Shown here piece by piece: positions 42,012-49,805 of a DNA stretch of 57,255 nt (its first letter is position 1; the number at the start of each line of letters is the position of its first letter). The position numbers and the translations under genes were made by a program. The DNA is taken from positions 1 through 57,255 of the forward strand of contig NZ_JAHLQJ010000026.1 of NCBI RefSeq assembly GCF_018919145.1. Direction: 5' to 3'. Under the pieces are notes generated by a model. It was not told the origin of the DNA and searched no databases. It was given only the letters and a program-made list of their open reading frames with translations. The DNA comes from Paenibacillus brevis (lineage in GTDB: Bacteria; Bacillota; Bacilli; Paenibacillales; Paenibacillaceae).

Positions 42012-43166
42012 TTAGACGCGGGATTGAAGAATTTCATATTGCTTCATCACTTCCTGATGTACCGGATGGGAGTCAGGAATTTGCGAATATTTACTGATGG
42101 TATAGGCCGGGCCATGCTCCTTAAGTGTCTCTTGTACTTCGTTAGCCTCAGGATCATCTGCTGCGGTAAAGAACAGGGCTGCAGCCATCGTTCTCGCCAA
42201 GTACAAATACCCGGTGCCAAGCTCATGTCCGCGCAATGCCGGCAAAGTCAGACGATCAAGCGGAGACAGCTTGCGGATAGGAGAACGGCCTACCCGGGCT
42301 ACCTCATCCTTAAGAGCCGGATTCCGGAAGCGCTCCAGAGTGGTGGTGATATAAGCTTCATGCTCTTTTGGATCGAAGCCGTGCTTAGCAGTCAGCATTG
42401 CTCCTGTTTCTTTCAGAACAGCCGCCACATGGTTGACGACCTCGGAATCATTCATCGCGCTCTGGATCGTATCATATTCATGCAGGTTTCCGATGTAGGC
42501 TGCCGAGCAGTGTCCGGTATTCACCGTAAACAGCTTCCGCTCGATATAAGGCTCAAGATGCTCTACATACTTGACTCCTTCAATCACATGGTGCTCCGGA
42601 AGCAGTTGGGATTTGTCCACAACCCATTCAAAGAAGGGTTCTACCACAACCTTCAGAATATCCTCATGCTGCTGCAGCGGCACGATACGATCTACGGCGG
42701 CATCCGGGAAGGCAATATGCTCATCCGCATACTTTCTTCCTTCAGCATCCAGTTGTTCATAGACCAACTGCTTTAGTTGAGAGCTTGCACCGATGGCATT
42801 CTCGCAGGCAATAATATGTAGCGGTGACGATCCGCGATTTGCACGCAGGGTGATGCCTTTGGCGACAGCTCCAGCAATATGCTTCAAGATGGAGACACCG
42901 ACAGCAGTCGTGACCAAATCCGCTTCAGCGATGGCTTCAACCAGCTCGGCCGTTTCTGTATTGCTGTTCACTGCAGTTACCCCGGTGACAATCGTTGTCT
43001 TCTGATCCTCATCCGCCAAGGTAACAGGATATTCTTTACGCTCCTTCAAAGCATCTACAAGACGCTCGTTGACGTCGGCAAAGCATACCTCGTAACCGGA
43101 ACGGGCCAGAAGCAGCCCGATAAATCCCCGTCCGATATTACCCGCTCCAAAATGGACTGCCTTCAT
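42012..43166 (-). CDS. mtlD: Mannitol-1-phosphate 5-dehydrogenase
   Basis: 384 aa, polyol-specific long-chain dehydrogenase. NAD motif HFGAGNIGRGFIG at the N-terminus, catalytic lysine region VKYVEHLEPYIERKLFTVNTGHCSAAYIG. It oxidises mannitol-1-phosphate to fructose-6-phosphate. The start overlaps the mtlF stop by 4 bp (ATGA) with AAGGAGG inside mtlF. It is the last gene of mtlA-R-F-D. Confidence 0.96.
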   Translation of the reverse strand: MKAVHFGAGNIGRGFIGLLLARSGYEVCFADVNERLVDALKERKEYPVTLADEDQKTTIVTGVTAVNSNTETAELVEAIAEADLVTTAVGVSILKHIAGAVAKGITLRANRGSSPLHIIACENAIGASSQLKQLVYEQLDAEGRKYADEHIAFPDAAVDRIVPLQQHEDILKVVVEPFFEWVVDKSQLLPEHHVIEGVKYVEHLEPYIERKLFTVNTGHCSAAYIGNLHEYDTIQSAMNDSEVVNHVAAVLKETGAMLTAKHGFDPKEHEAYITTTLERFRNPALKDEVARVGRSPIRKLSPLDRLTLPALRGHELGTGYLYLARTMAAALFFTAADDPEANEVQETLKEHGPAYTISKYSQIPDSHPVHQEVMKQYEILQSRV

Positions 43167-43600
43167 GCGAGATCTCCTCCTTGGAAGATGGATAGAATTT
43201 CTTCCTTCGTCTGGGCATCCATAACCTTCTCAATGCTGTCGTCATCCGAGAAAATCATGGCAACCTGCGTCAAAATCCCCATATGATCCCCGCCTGCTCC
43301 AGCGATACCGATCACGACAAATGCAGGCTCATCGCCGCCAAAATCAATGCCTTCCGGGAAGCGTACAATCGACATCCCCGTCGATTTAACCAGGGACTTG
43401 GCTTCTTTGGTGCCATGGGGAATTGCCAGCCCGCCTCCCATATAGGTGGATACAATTTCTTCGCGTTCAAGCATTTTATCCACGTAATCCTCAGTAACAT
43501 GGCCCGCTTTTACTAGCAATTCGCCAGCCAGGCGGATGGCTTCATTTTTATGACTTGCTTTCGCATCCAATACAATTTTCTCTGTAGACAGTATGCTCAT
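43163..43600 (-). CDS. mtlF: Mannitol-specific PTS EIIA component
   Basis: 145 aa, EIIA of the mannitol/fructose class. The phosphorylated His is in GGGLAIPHGTKEA (~63). It receives phosphate from HPr and passes it to the EIIB domain of MtlA and, in the known system, to MtlR. I used ATG 43600 after GGAGAGAG. It is coupled to mtlD. Confidence 0.94.
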   Translation of the reverse strand: MSILSTEKIVLDAKASHKNEAIRLAGELLVKAGHVTEDYVDKMLEREEIVSTYMGGGLAIPHGTKEAKSLVKSTGMSIVRFPEGIDFGGDEPAFVVIGIAGAGGDHMGILTQVAMIFSDDDSIEKVMDAQTKEEILSIFQGGDLA

Positions 43601-43646
43601 CAATTCTCTCTCCTTCAGTCAGATTTTGTTCTGAAGCAAACATTAC

Positions 43647-45725
43647 CTAGTTATTCTCGAAAAAAGTCAGCAGCTCTTCGGCCAATTCATTGCGAATCTG
43701 CTCCTCGGAGCCGACCTCCAGCAACTGAACCACTTCAGCCTTCAGCAGCAGGGAACTGATCTCGCTTAATACCTCAAGGCTCTCCCTTGATAATTCGCGA
43801 TTAGCGAGCATCAATAGAATGACCTGGACGGGCTCTCCTTGCCCTAACAGCATCGGTTGAGTCAGTCTGAATAATGAAACAGCCCTGTTATGGATAAATC
43901 TGCTTCTTGTATGGAACAACGCCAGTGAAGTGCCTGGAATGATCTGGGTCGCCATACGTTCCCGATCCGTCAACCTTTGGACGACTGCCGGAACATCTGC
44001 GATTATTCCATTTTCGCTTCCCGCCCCTGAGGCATTCATCAGCTCCAGCGCTTCCCCCAAGATTCCGTCCAAGGACCAATCGGTATTATCCAATTCATAT
44101 AGGCGGAAGCCTTTTAGCAGGGAGACGATTTCATTGAGCATATTCCCCAGCTTTACAAGGCGGTGAATCGCTCCTTCCTCCTGGAAGTCGACCTGCTTGG
44201 GAGCCGAGCGCTCCCGCAGTGTGATGCTCTGGATATGGGCAAGCAATCGTTCCACATCCTCCTGGCTTAGCAACGGGCTCAAGCGGATATAACGATCCTC
44301 AGGAATCGGCAGATTAATCGTTGAAATAATAAGATCATAATCCTCCTCCGGAAGTCGTGCTGCTTCATACCAGGATGCATTGCGGAGCACTTCAATCTGA
44401 GGCATCTCCTTGGCCAGCCTTGTAGCCAACAGCTTGGATGAGCTTAGTCCGCTGGAGCAGACCAGAATTGCCTTCACATTCCTGCCCAGCTGGCTTAACC
44501 GTTCAGCCGAGGCGCCAAAGTGCATGACCAGAAAACCTATTTCCTCATCAGGCACTTCAAAGCTGCCTTTGATTTCATTGACGGAAGAGCGCATCACCTT
44601 GAACAATTCTTCGTAATCCTTCCGAATCGCACTGAGCAGCGGATTGCGGATTCTTGCTCCTTCCTTGATCCGTTTCAGTGCCGGATTCAGATGCTCTTGA
44701 AGTCCTGCACGAAGCGATCGATCTTCATGGAAGGGCAATCCTGTTCGCTTGACCACCTCTTCAATCAAACGCTCGACGATATCCATGATTTCCAGATCGA
44801 CACGGGCTAATTCCGGCGAATCTTCCCGAGCCGCTAGAAATAGTCTTGCGATATGATGAATTTCGCCCGGAGGCAGTTGAATGTCGAACTCCCGCTCCAG
44901 CGCGCCTGCAATTTGTCTAGCCTGGTCGATGACCTGGTGTTCACCGCTCTCTGCCTGCAGATCGGCCTCTTGAAGCTCAATGGCCCTGCCAGAGGCCACC
45001 CTGGTCAGCATCACGGATAGAGCAATCAGAAGCGAGGTATAATGCTGCTCACTCAGCTTCTCGGTCCAATCCCAGTTCATGTCCCAAAGACTGTTCTCCA
45101 ATTGCAGCAAGTTCGCTTTGCCCGCAAGCTGTAAGAGTCGGCGGGTAACCAAACCTTCCTTAGAGGAGGAATTCCCGATCAGATCTGAATATTCCAGCTC
45201 ATCGGAAGCAATTTGGGCAATCGCGGCGCGAATATCCTCTTCTTCCCCTTCAATCTCTACACCGTAGCCCCTGCGCCGAATCAAGTTTAGCTTGAGTTTG
45301 GACAGCTCAGACTCCAGTACATCAAGATCGTTGCTGATCGTCGCCGAGGTTACGTTCATCGTGTGGGCCAGAGCAAACATTTTAACCGGCTCCACAGCCT
45401 CCAGCAGCTCGCACATTAACAGAATCAGCCGTTCCTCGCCGGAGAAGTCTGTCGGCTTGACGGACAGAACCGTTTCACGGAACGCCTTGAGCGTCTCTTC
45501 TCCCGGAATTTCTCCGCCTAGCAGGCGAATCGATATGCCGGTTCCCGATTTACGGTACAGCTCGAGACCGTAAGGGCTCAGTCTTAAGGCCAAATCATCC
45601 ATCTCCCGGTGCACTGTGCGCACGCTCACGGAGATCGTCTCTGCGATTTCGGCGGCTGTCACCCCGTTTTTCCGGTTCAGGAGAAACATGAGAATTTGTC
45701 TTTGTCTTGCGGAAAATCTCCTCAT
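43647..45725 (-). CDS. mtlR: Mannitol operon activator MtlR
   Basis: 692 aa. Two N-terminal HTH regions (RQILMFLLNRKNGVTAAEIAE at ~10; MNVTSATISNDLDVLESEL at ~125) are followed by PRD1 (~195-290) and PRD2 (~300-405). An EIIB-Gat-like domain has C in AILVCSSGLSSSKLLATRLAK (~416). The last ~150 residues form an EIIA-like domain with SLALFHTRSRFIH. In Bacilli the protein activates mtl when PRD2 is phosphorylated by HPr and the EIIB/EIIA domains are not. It sits inside the operon, between mtlA and mtlF, where Bacillus subtilis has it elsewhere. Confidence 0.92.
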   Translation of the reverse strand: MRRFSARQRQILMFLLNRKNGVTAAEIAETISVSVRTVHREMDDLALRLSPYGLELYRKSGTGISIRLLGGEIPGEETLKAFRETVLSVKPTDFSGEERLILLMCELLEAVEPVKMFALAHTMNVTSATISNDLDVLESELSKLKLNLIRRRGYGVEIEGEEEDIRAAIAQIASDELEYSDLIGNSSSKEGLVTRRLLQLAGKANLLQLENSLWDMNWDWTEKLSEQHYTSLLIALSVMLTRVASGRAIELQEADLQAESGEHQVIDQARQIAGALEREFDIQLPPGEIHHIARLFLAAREDSPELARVDLEIMDIVERLIEEVVKRTGLPFHEDRSLRAGLQEHLNPALKRIKEGARIRNPLLSAIRKDYEELFKVMRSSVNEIKGSFEVPDEEIGFLVMHFGASAERLSQLGRNVKAILVCSSGLSSSKLLATRLAKEMPQIEVLRNASWYEAARLPEEDYDLIISTINLPIPEDRYIRLSPLLSQEDVERLLAHIQSITLRERSAPKQVDFQEEGAIHRLVKLGNMLNEIVSLLKGFRLYELDNTDWSLDGILGEALELMNASGAGSENGIIADVPAVVQRLTDRERMATQIIPGTSLALFHTRSRFIHNRAVSLFRLTQPMLLGQGEPVQVILLMLANRELSRESLEVLSEISSLLLKAEVVQLLEVGSEEQIRNELAEELLTFFENN

Positions 45726-45751
45726 ATCATCCCTCCCGCATAAAACTAAGA

Positions 45752-45785
45752 TAAACGCTGGAGGGGTGCTCCAGCGTTTTTAGGG
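45752..45785. terminator. Intercistronic hairpin between mtlA and mtlR
   Basis: AAACGCTGGAG and CTCCAGCGTTT form a perfect 11-bp stem. The plus side is followed by TTTAG; on minus the sequence UUUAUCUUAG is a weak U-run. It may lower mtlR-F-D expression relative to mtlA or protect the mtlA transcript end. Confidence 0.6.
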
Positions 45786-45812
45786 AACGCAGTGATGATA
45801 TCACGAATGCTG

Positions 45813-47237
45813 TTAGCCTTTCAAACGGTCAACGAGCTCATCGTACTTCGGACTCTTCAGGAAGTTATCGATGGAAATATGCTCGGCATCCGGCTTGGCA
45901 ATTCTGGCGCGTTCGGTTAATTGATTCTGTGTAATGACGATATCCGCATCCGCAGGAATTTCGCTGACTGCCGAGTTCACCACAGTTACGTTAATACCTG
46001 CTTCCTGCATCTTCTTGCGGAGGATCGAAGCGCCCATGGCACTGGAGCCCATTCCTGCATCACAAGAGAATACGATCTTGTTCACATTTTCCTTGCGAAC
46101 GCCGGATTGCGCGGCAGGAGCGGCGGAAGCGCCGGCAGCCTTCATTTGACGGCTCTTCTCGGCAGCTTCTTCCAGAGAAGTATCGTCTTCTTTTTGTTTA
46201 CCCGTTTTCAGCAGCAATGCCGCAATCAGGAACGATACGATCGTTGCCGTGATAACACCGGAGAACACCGCCAGCAAGCCGCCCTTAGGAGCCATGGCAA
46301 TGTAAGCAAAGATACTGCCCGGCGCTGGAGCTGCGACCAAACCTGCATTGAACAGCTGGAACGTGAATGTACCAGTAACACCGCCGCCAATCGCGGCTAG
46401 AATCAGACGAGGATTCATCAGGATGTAAGGGAAGTAAATCTCATGAATACCTCCGAAGAAGTGAATAATCGCAGCGCCCGGAGCAGATTGCTTAGCCGAT
46501 CCTTTACCTACCAGCATGTAAGCAAGCAGGATGCCAAGACCAGGACCTGGATTGGATTCAAGCATGAAGATTACGGATTTACCAACCCGAAGCGATTCCT
46601 CCAACGCGATCGGGCCCAACACCCCGTGGTTAATGGCATTATTCAGGAACAGTACCTTGGCTGGCTCAATCAGAACGTTTACAAGCGGCAGCAAGCCTGC
46701 TCCTACCAGAACGTCTACGCCTGAAGATAACGCTTTAGTGATTACTTCAACGAAAGGACCAATCCCGGTCAAAGCGGCGATCGCCAGCAATGCACCAAGA
46801 ATACCCAGCGAGAAGTTGTTGACGAGCATTTCGAAGCCGGACTTGATTTTTCCATCAACCAACTTATCGAATTGCTTCAAAATCCATGCGGACAAAGGAC
46901 CTACAATCATTGCCCCCAAGAACATTGGAATGGATGCGCCCACGATGACACCCATCGTCGCAATTGCACCGATAACTGCACCACGCTTGCCGTGGATCAT
47001 GGATCCGCCTGTATAACCGATGAGGAGCGGAAGCAGGTATGTTATCATAGGGCCTACCAATGTGGCTAATGTTTCATTTGGAAGCCATCCATCTGGGATA
47101 AACAAAGCGGTAATCAGACCCCAAGCGATAAAGGCGCCGATATTCGGCATCACCATACCGCTGAGCAAACGCCCGAATTGCTGGACCCGTACTCTTACCC
47201 CGCCACCGGATTTTGTTTCTGTTGTTTCCATACTCAT
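45813..47237 (-). CDS. mtlA: Mannitol-specific PTS EIICB permease
   Basis: 474 aa. Membrane EIIC part (about 1-340) has the substrate-site motif FFGGIHEIYFPYILMNP (GGIHE). A linker of Ala/Lys leads to a C-terminal EIIB domain from about 383 (KIVFSCDAGMGSSAMGASIL, phosphocysteine at ~390). No EIIA domain is fused; MtlF supplies it. It imports and phosphorylates mannitol. Start ATG 47237 after AAGGAGG. Confidence 0.95.
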   Translation of the reverse strand: MSMETTETKSGGGVRVRVQQFGRLLSGMVMPNIGAFIAWGLITALFIPDGWLPNETLATLVGPMITYLLPLLIGYTGGSMIHGKRGAVIGAIATMGVIVGASIPMFLGAMIVGPLSAWILKQFDKLVDGKIKSGFEMLVNNFSLGILGALLAIAALTGIGPFVEVITKALSSGVDVLVGAGLLPLVNVLIEPAKVLFLNNAINHGVLGPIALEESLRVGKSVIFMLESNPGPGLGILLAYMLVGKGSAKQSAPGAAIIHFFGGIHEIYFPYILMNPRLILAAIGGGVTGTFTFQLFNAGLVAAPAPGSIFAYIAMAPKGGLLAVFSGVITATIVSFLIAALLLKTGKQKEDDTSLEEAAEKSRQMKAAGASAAPAAQSGVRKENVNKIVFSCDAGMGSSAMGASILRKKMQEAGINVTVVNSAVSEIPADADIVITQNQLTERARIAKPDAEHISIDNFLKSPKYDELVDRLKG

Positions 47238-47306
47238 ATTTTGAACCTCCTTGGAAGCTTATATCGAAAGCTTGAGGGGCTCTGCCCTCGTGCTCTTCTT
47301 AACTCC

Positions 47307-47335
47307 ATCCTATTTCATAGCGCTTTCATTATCAA
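47307..47335 (-). promoter_or_regulatory. mtl promoter with cre site between -35 and -10
   Basis: TTGATA (47330-47335), 17 nt, TAGGAT (47307-47312) on minus. Between them, TGAAAGCGCTATGA (47315-47328) matches the CcpA consensus at 13 of 14 positions. CcpA binding there would block RNA polymerase. The MtlR site is expected just upstream but I could not define it. Confidence 0.75.
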
Positions 47336-47447
47336 TCAATTGAAAATGTGATTTCGTCATGATCATTGTTGTCATTATTTAAATGTCCGTTGTAGCTTTT
47401 GCCGCGGCACTTTGAACTATGCAGATGAACGAATGATTATGCGATGG

Positions 47448-47508
47448 AGGCAGCGTGTGAAGTGTTCTTACGATCGCTGTGGTTCCCCGATTTCCTTGAC
47501 CGAATTAA
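47448..47508 (+). repeat. Dispersed repeat family II, copy 4
   Basis: GGCAGCGTGTGAAGTGTTCT, TACGATCGCTGTGGTTCCCC, then GATTTCCTTGACCGAA. It is the most diverged copy and lies upstream of mtlA. Confidence 0.75.
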
Positions 47509-47510
47509 AA

Positions 47511-47548
47511 AAAGCAGCGGAAAGAGTTTTTTACGCTCCACCGCTGCA
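47511..47548 (-). terminator. Terminator of the zinc-ribbon gene
   Basis: GCAGCGG pairs with CCGCTGC over a ~20-nt loop. The A-run (AATTAAAAAAA) on the left gives UUUUUUUAAUU on minus. It lies about 24 bp past the stop at 47572. Confidence 0.8.
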
Positions 47549-47571
47549 TTCAAACCGATATCTATTTTGCT

Positions 47572-47784
47572 TTAAGTCAAATGCATTTGCGGATAATCCT
47601 GCATAACCTCGTCGCCAAAGAACAAATCATCCAGCGAGCTGAGCGTGCCGTCCTCTTCCACCTGATACACTGACATCTTGTCTCCATTTACCGTCAATTC
47701 AATAAAACAACCCCAGCAATAAAACTGATGGGATCCAATCTTCCCGATATCCTTAGAGCTACAATTTGGACACTTCATCTTCAT
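47572..47784 (-). CDS. Small zinc-ribbon protein
   Basis: 70 aa. Two C-x2-C knuckles, KCPNCSSKDIG (4-12) and FYCWGCFIEL, form a zinc ribbon; the remaining half is acidic. No further domain. Such small ribbon proteins often bind nucleic acid or a larger complex, but nothing here identifies the partner. AGGTGA precedes ATG 47784; ATG 47778 is possible. It follows the PRC-barrel gene after 23 bp and is probably cotranscribed. Confidence 0.75.
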   Translation of the reverse strand: MKMKCPNCSSKDIGKIGSHQFYCWGCFIELTVNGDKMSVYQVEEDGTLSSLDDLFFGDEVMQDYPQMHLT

Positions 47785-47807
47785 TAATCACCTATCCGTT
47801 AACAGAT

Positions 47808-48311
47808 TCAAGGTGCCTCAAGCAGCTCATCACTGTTGGGGGGCACCATAATTGCATTTTCGCCCTTGATCATGCCGTCTATGTAGGGCAGCACCTTGCG
47901 GCCTTCCATCAGGTCGGAGATTAAGCCGTCGCTGATTTCTATCCCTGTAATTGTATTTCCCATTTCCTGGTCAAAATAAACATCACTAACGTGACCAAGC
48001 ATCGTACCGTCACCGGTCAGAACCGGAAGTTCCTTTAATTTCCCGTTGCCCGATAAAAAGGTAAGTTGTATATTCTCGGCTTCCCATTTGCGGATTGCCT
48101 GTCTATTGCGAATCATTACGGCATCTTCGCCGTAAGCGATAATGTCATCCCAGAACACAACCTTCACGCTGGATGAAAACATTTGCTTCCCTTCCAGCAA
48201 AATGCCGACGATGTTCCATTGTTCATTCAGCAGGACATCTAGGACATCCCCGACCTGTTTACCGTCTTCTACATCAAATACGGCCAAACCTGTCAATTCC
48301 TGAAGTTTCAT
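47808..48311 (-). CDS. yrrD: PRC-barrel domain protein (YrrD-like)
   Basis: 167 aa with two PRC-barrel repeats: ELTGLAVFDVEDGKQVGDVLDVLL (1-75) and KELPVLTGDGTMLGHVSDVYFDQEMGNTITGIEISDG (80-165). Size and gene neighbourhood match Bacillus YrrD. PRC barrels are protein- or RNA-binding adaptors; a specific role is not known to me. CAGGAGGA precedes the ATG. Confidence 0.85.
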   Translation of the reverse strand: MKLQELTGLAVFDVEDGKQVGDVLDVLLNEQWNIVGILLEGKQMFSSSVKVVFWDDIIAYGEDAVMIRNRQAIRKWEAENIQLTFLSGNGKLKELPVLTGDGTMLGHVSDVYFDQEMGNTITGIEISDGLISDLMEGRKVLPYIDGMIKGENAIMVPPNSDELLEAP

Positions 48312-48397
48312 GCGATGGATCCTCCTGTATGGGCAATCTTGTGGATCCCCTGTATTACGAGCTAACCTCCTCCCCGAAAAAACGTGCAGAAGCCCAT

Positions 48398-49555
48398 TTA
48401 TCTTCTATTACGAAGACGGTTCAGTATAGTTCCAATTTTTTCGGCGGTTTTCTCTAATTCTTCCCTAGTATTACCCAAACCAAAGCTGAATCGAATCGCT
48501 GAACGCAAAAATATTTGTGGAAGATTCATGGCAGCAAGCACATGGGATGGTTCCAGAGAGCCTGATGAGCAAGCCGACCCGCTGGCAGCCGCAATACCTT
48601 CAAGATCAAGATTCATCAGCATCGTCTCTGTATCACACGCCGGAAAGCTGATATTCACAATATGCGGCAATCTGTATCCAGCCTCAGGATGCCCGTTCAG
48701 ATGATAGTTCTCGGCACCGACATGAAGATTCAGTGCTTGAAGCAGGCTTAATCTCATATGCTCATCCTGCTCCCTGAGCACCGGAAGCTGCTTGCCAGCT
48801 AACGAAGCAGCCGCAGCAAAACCGGCCATGCCGGCAATATTCTCGGTTCCCGCCCGACGCTTCCGCTCCTGAAGTCCCCCGAAGAACAGCGGATCAAGCG
48901 GTGTGCCCTGGCGGATATATAATGCTCCGACGCCCTGCGGGCCGTTGATCTTATGGGCGGAAAAGCTCATCAAATCTACCGCGAGCTTGCTTGTATCGAT
49001 GGAAAGCTTGCCAAAGGCTTGTACAGCATCGACATGAAACAGGATCCCTCGGGCGGCCGTAATTTCCCCAATTTCTGTAACCGGCTGGATCGTCCCCACT
49101 TCATTGTTGGCGTACATCACGCTGACGAGTATCGTATCCGGACGAATCGCTTCCTCTACTTGCTCAGGATGTACTCTTCCGTACTTATCCACGGGCAGGT
49201 ATGTCAGTTCAAAGCCTTCTTTCTCCAACTGTCTGCACGTATGCAGTACGGCATGATGCTCCACTTGGGTCGTTATGATATGACGGCCGCGATGCTGATT
49301 CGCCTTTGCCGCACCGAACAAGGCCAGATTGTCACTTTCTGTTCCCCCGCCCGTAAAGACAAGCTCTTCAACCCGGCATCCCGCCAACAAGGCAACCTGC
49401 TCTCTCGACTCGTTAACGAGACGCTTGGCCGCACGGCCCAAAGCATGCACACTCGAAGCATTGCCGTAATGTTCCTTCATCACACGCAGCATCGTCTCCA
49501 CAACTTCAGGATGAACGGGCGTCGAAGCCGCATGATCAAGATATATTGTATTCAT
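48398..49555 (-). CDS. Cysteine desulfurase (YrvO/IscS class)
   Basis: 385 aa, PLP enzyme. Lys-PLP motif SFSAHKINGPQGVGALYIR (~200), HVDAVQAFGKL and the flexible active-site Cys loop ASGSACSSGSLEPSHVL (~328). Removes sulfur from cysteine. In Bacillus, YrvO is dedicated to MnmA-dependent tRNA 2-thiolation and lies next to cymR and mnmA. Here a Ca2+ ATPase gene separates it from cymR, and mnmA is divergent. Confidence 0.93.
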   Translation of the reverse strand: MNTIYLDHAASTPVHPEVVETMLRVMKEHYGNASSVHALGRAAKRLVNESREQVALLAGCRVEELVFTGGGTESDNLALFGAAKANQHRGRHIITTQVEHHAVLHTCRQLEKEGFELTYLPVDKYGRVHPEQVEEAIRPDTILVSVMYANNEVGTIQPVTEIGEITAARGILFHVDAVQAFGKLSIDTSKLAVDLMSFSAHKINGPQGVGALYIRQGTPLDPLFFGGLQERKRRAGTENIAGMAGFAAAASLAGKQLPVLREQDEHMRLSLLQALNLHVGAENYHLNGHPEAGYRLPHIVNISFPACDTETMLMNLDLEGIAAASGSACSSGSLEPSHVLAAMNLPQIFLRSAIRFSFGLGNTREELEKTAEKIGTILNRLRNRR

Positions 49556-49633
49556 TATCTCATCACCTTGATTTTTTTCAGGGATAGCAACTCCTGCTGC
49601 ACTTTTTTAGCAACGAGCTGAAAAACACAAATA

Positions 49634-49651
49634 CCGTCCCGAACGGGACGG
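49634..49651 (-). terminator. Probable terminator of the Ca2+-ATPase gene
   Basis: CCGTCCCG and CGGGACGG form a perfect 8-bp stem with an AA loop. The minus transcript continues UAUUUGUGUUUUUC. It is about 155 bp past the ATPase stop. Nothing else is visible in 49556-49805. Confidence 0.65.
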
Positions 49652-49805
49652 CGATCGTGTTGATACCACAGTGGGTTCTGTGATTCATGTATTGTTATCT
49701 AATCCGACCGTCGCAAGTGCATCCCCATCTTAATATGTTTCCCGGGTTTTGTACAGCGTAACCTGGCCTGATAAGAGGTTTTCTACAAAAGCAGCGACAA
49801 TCCGA

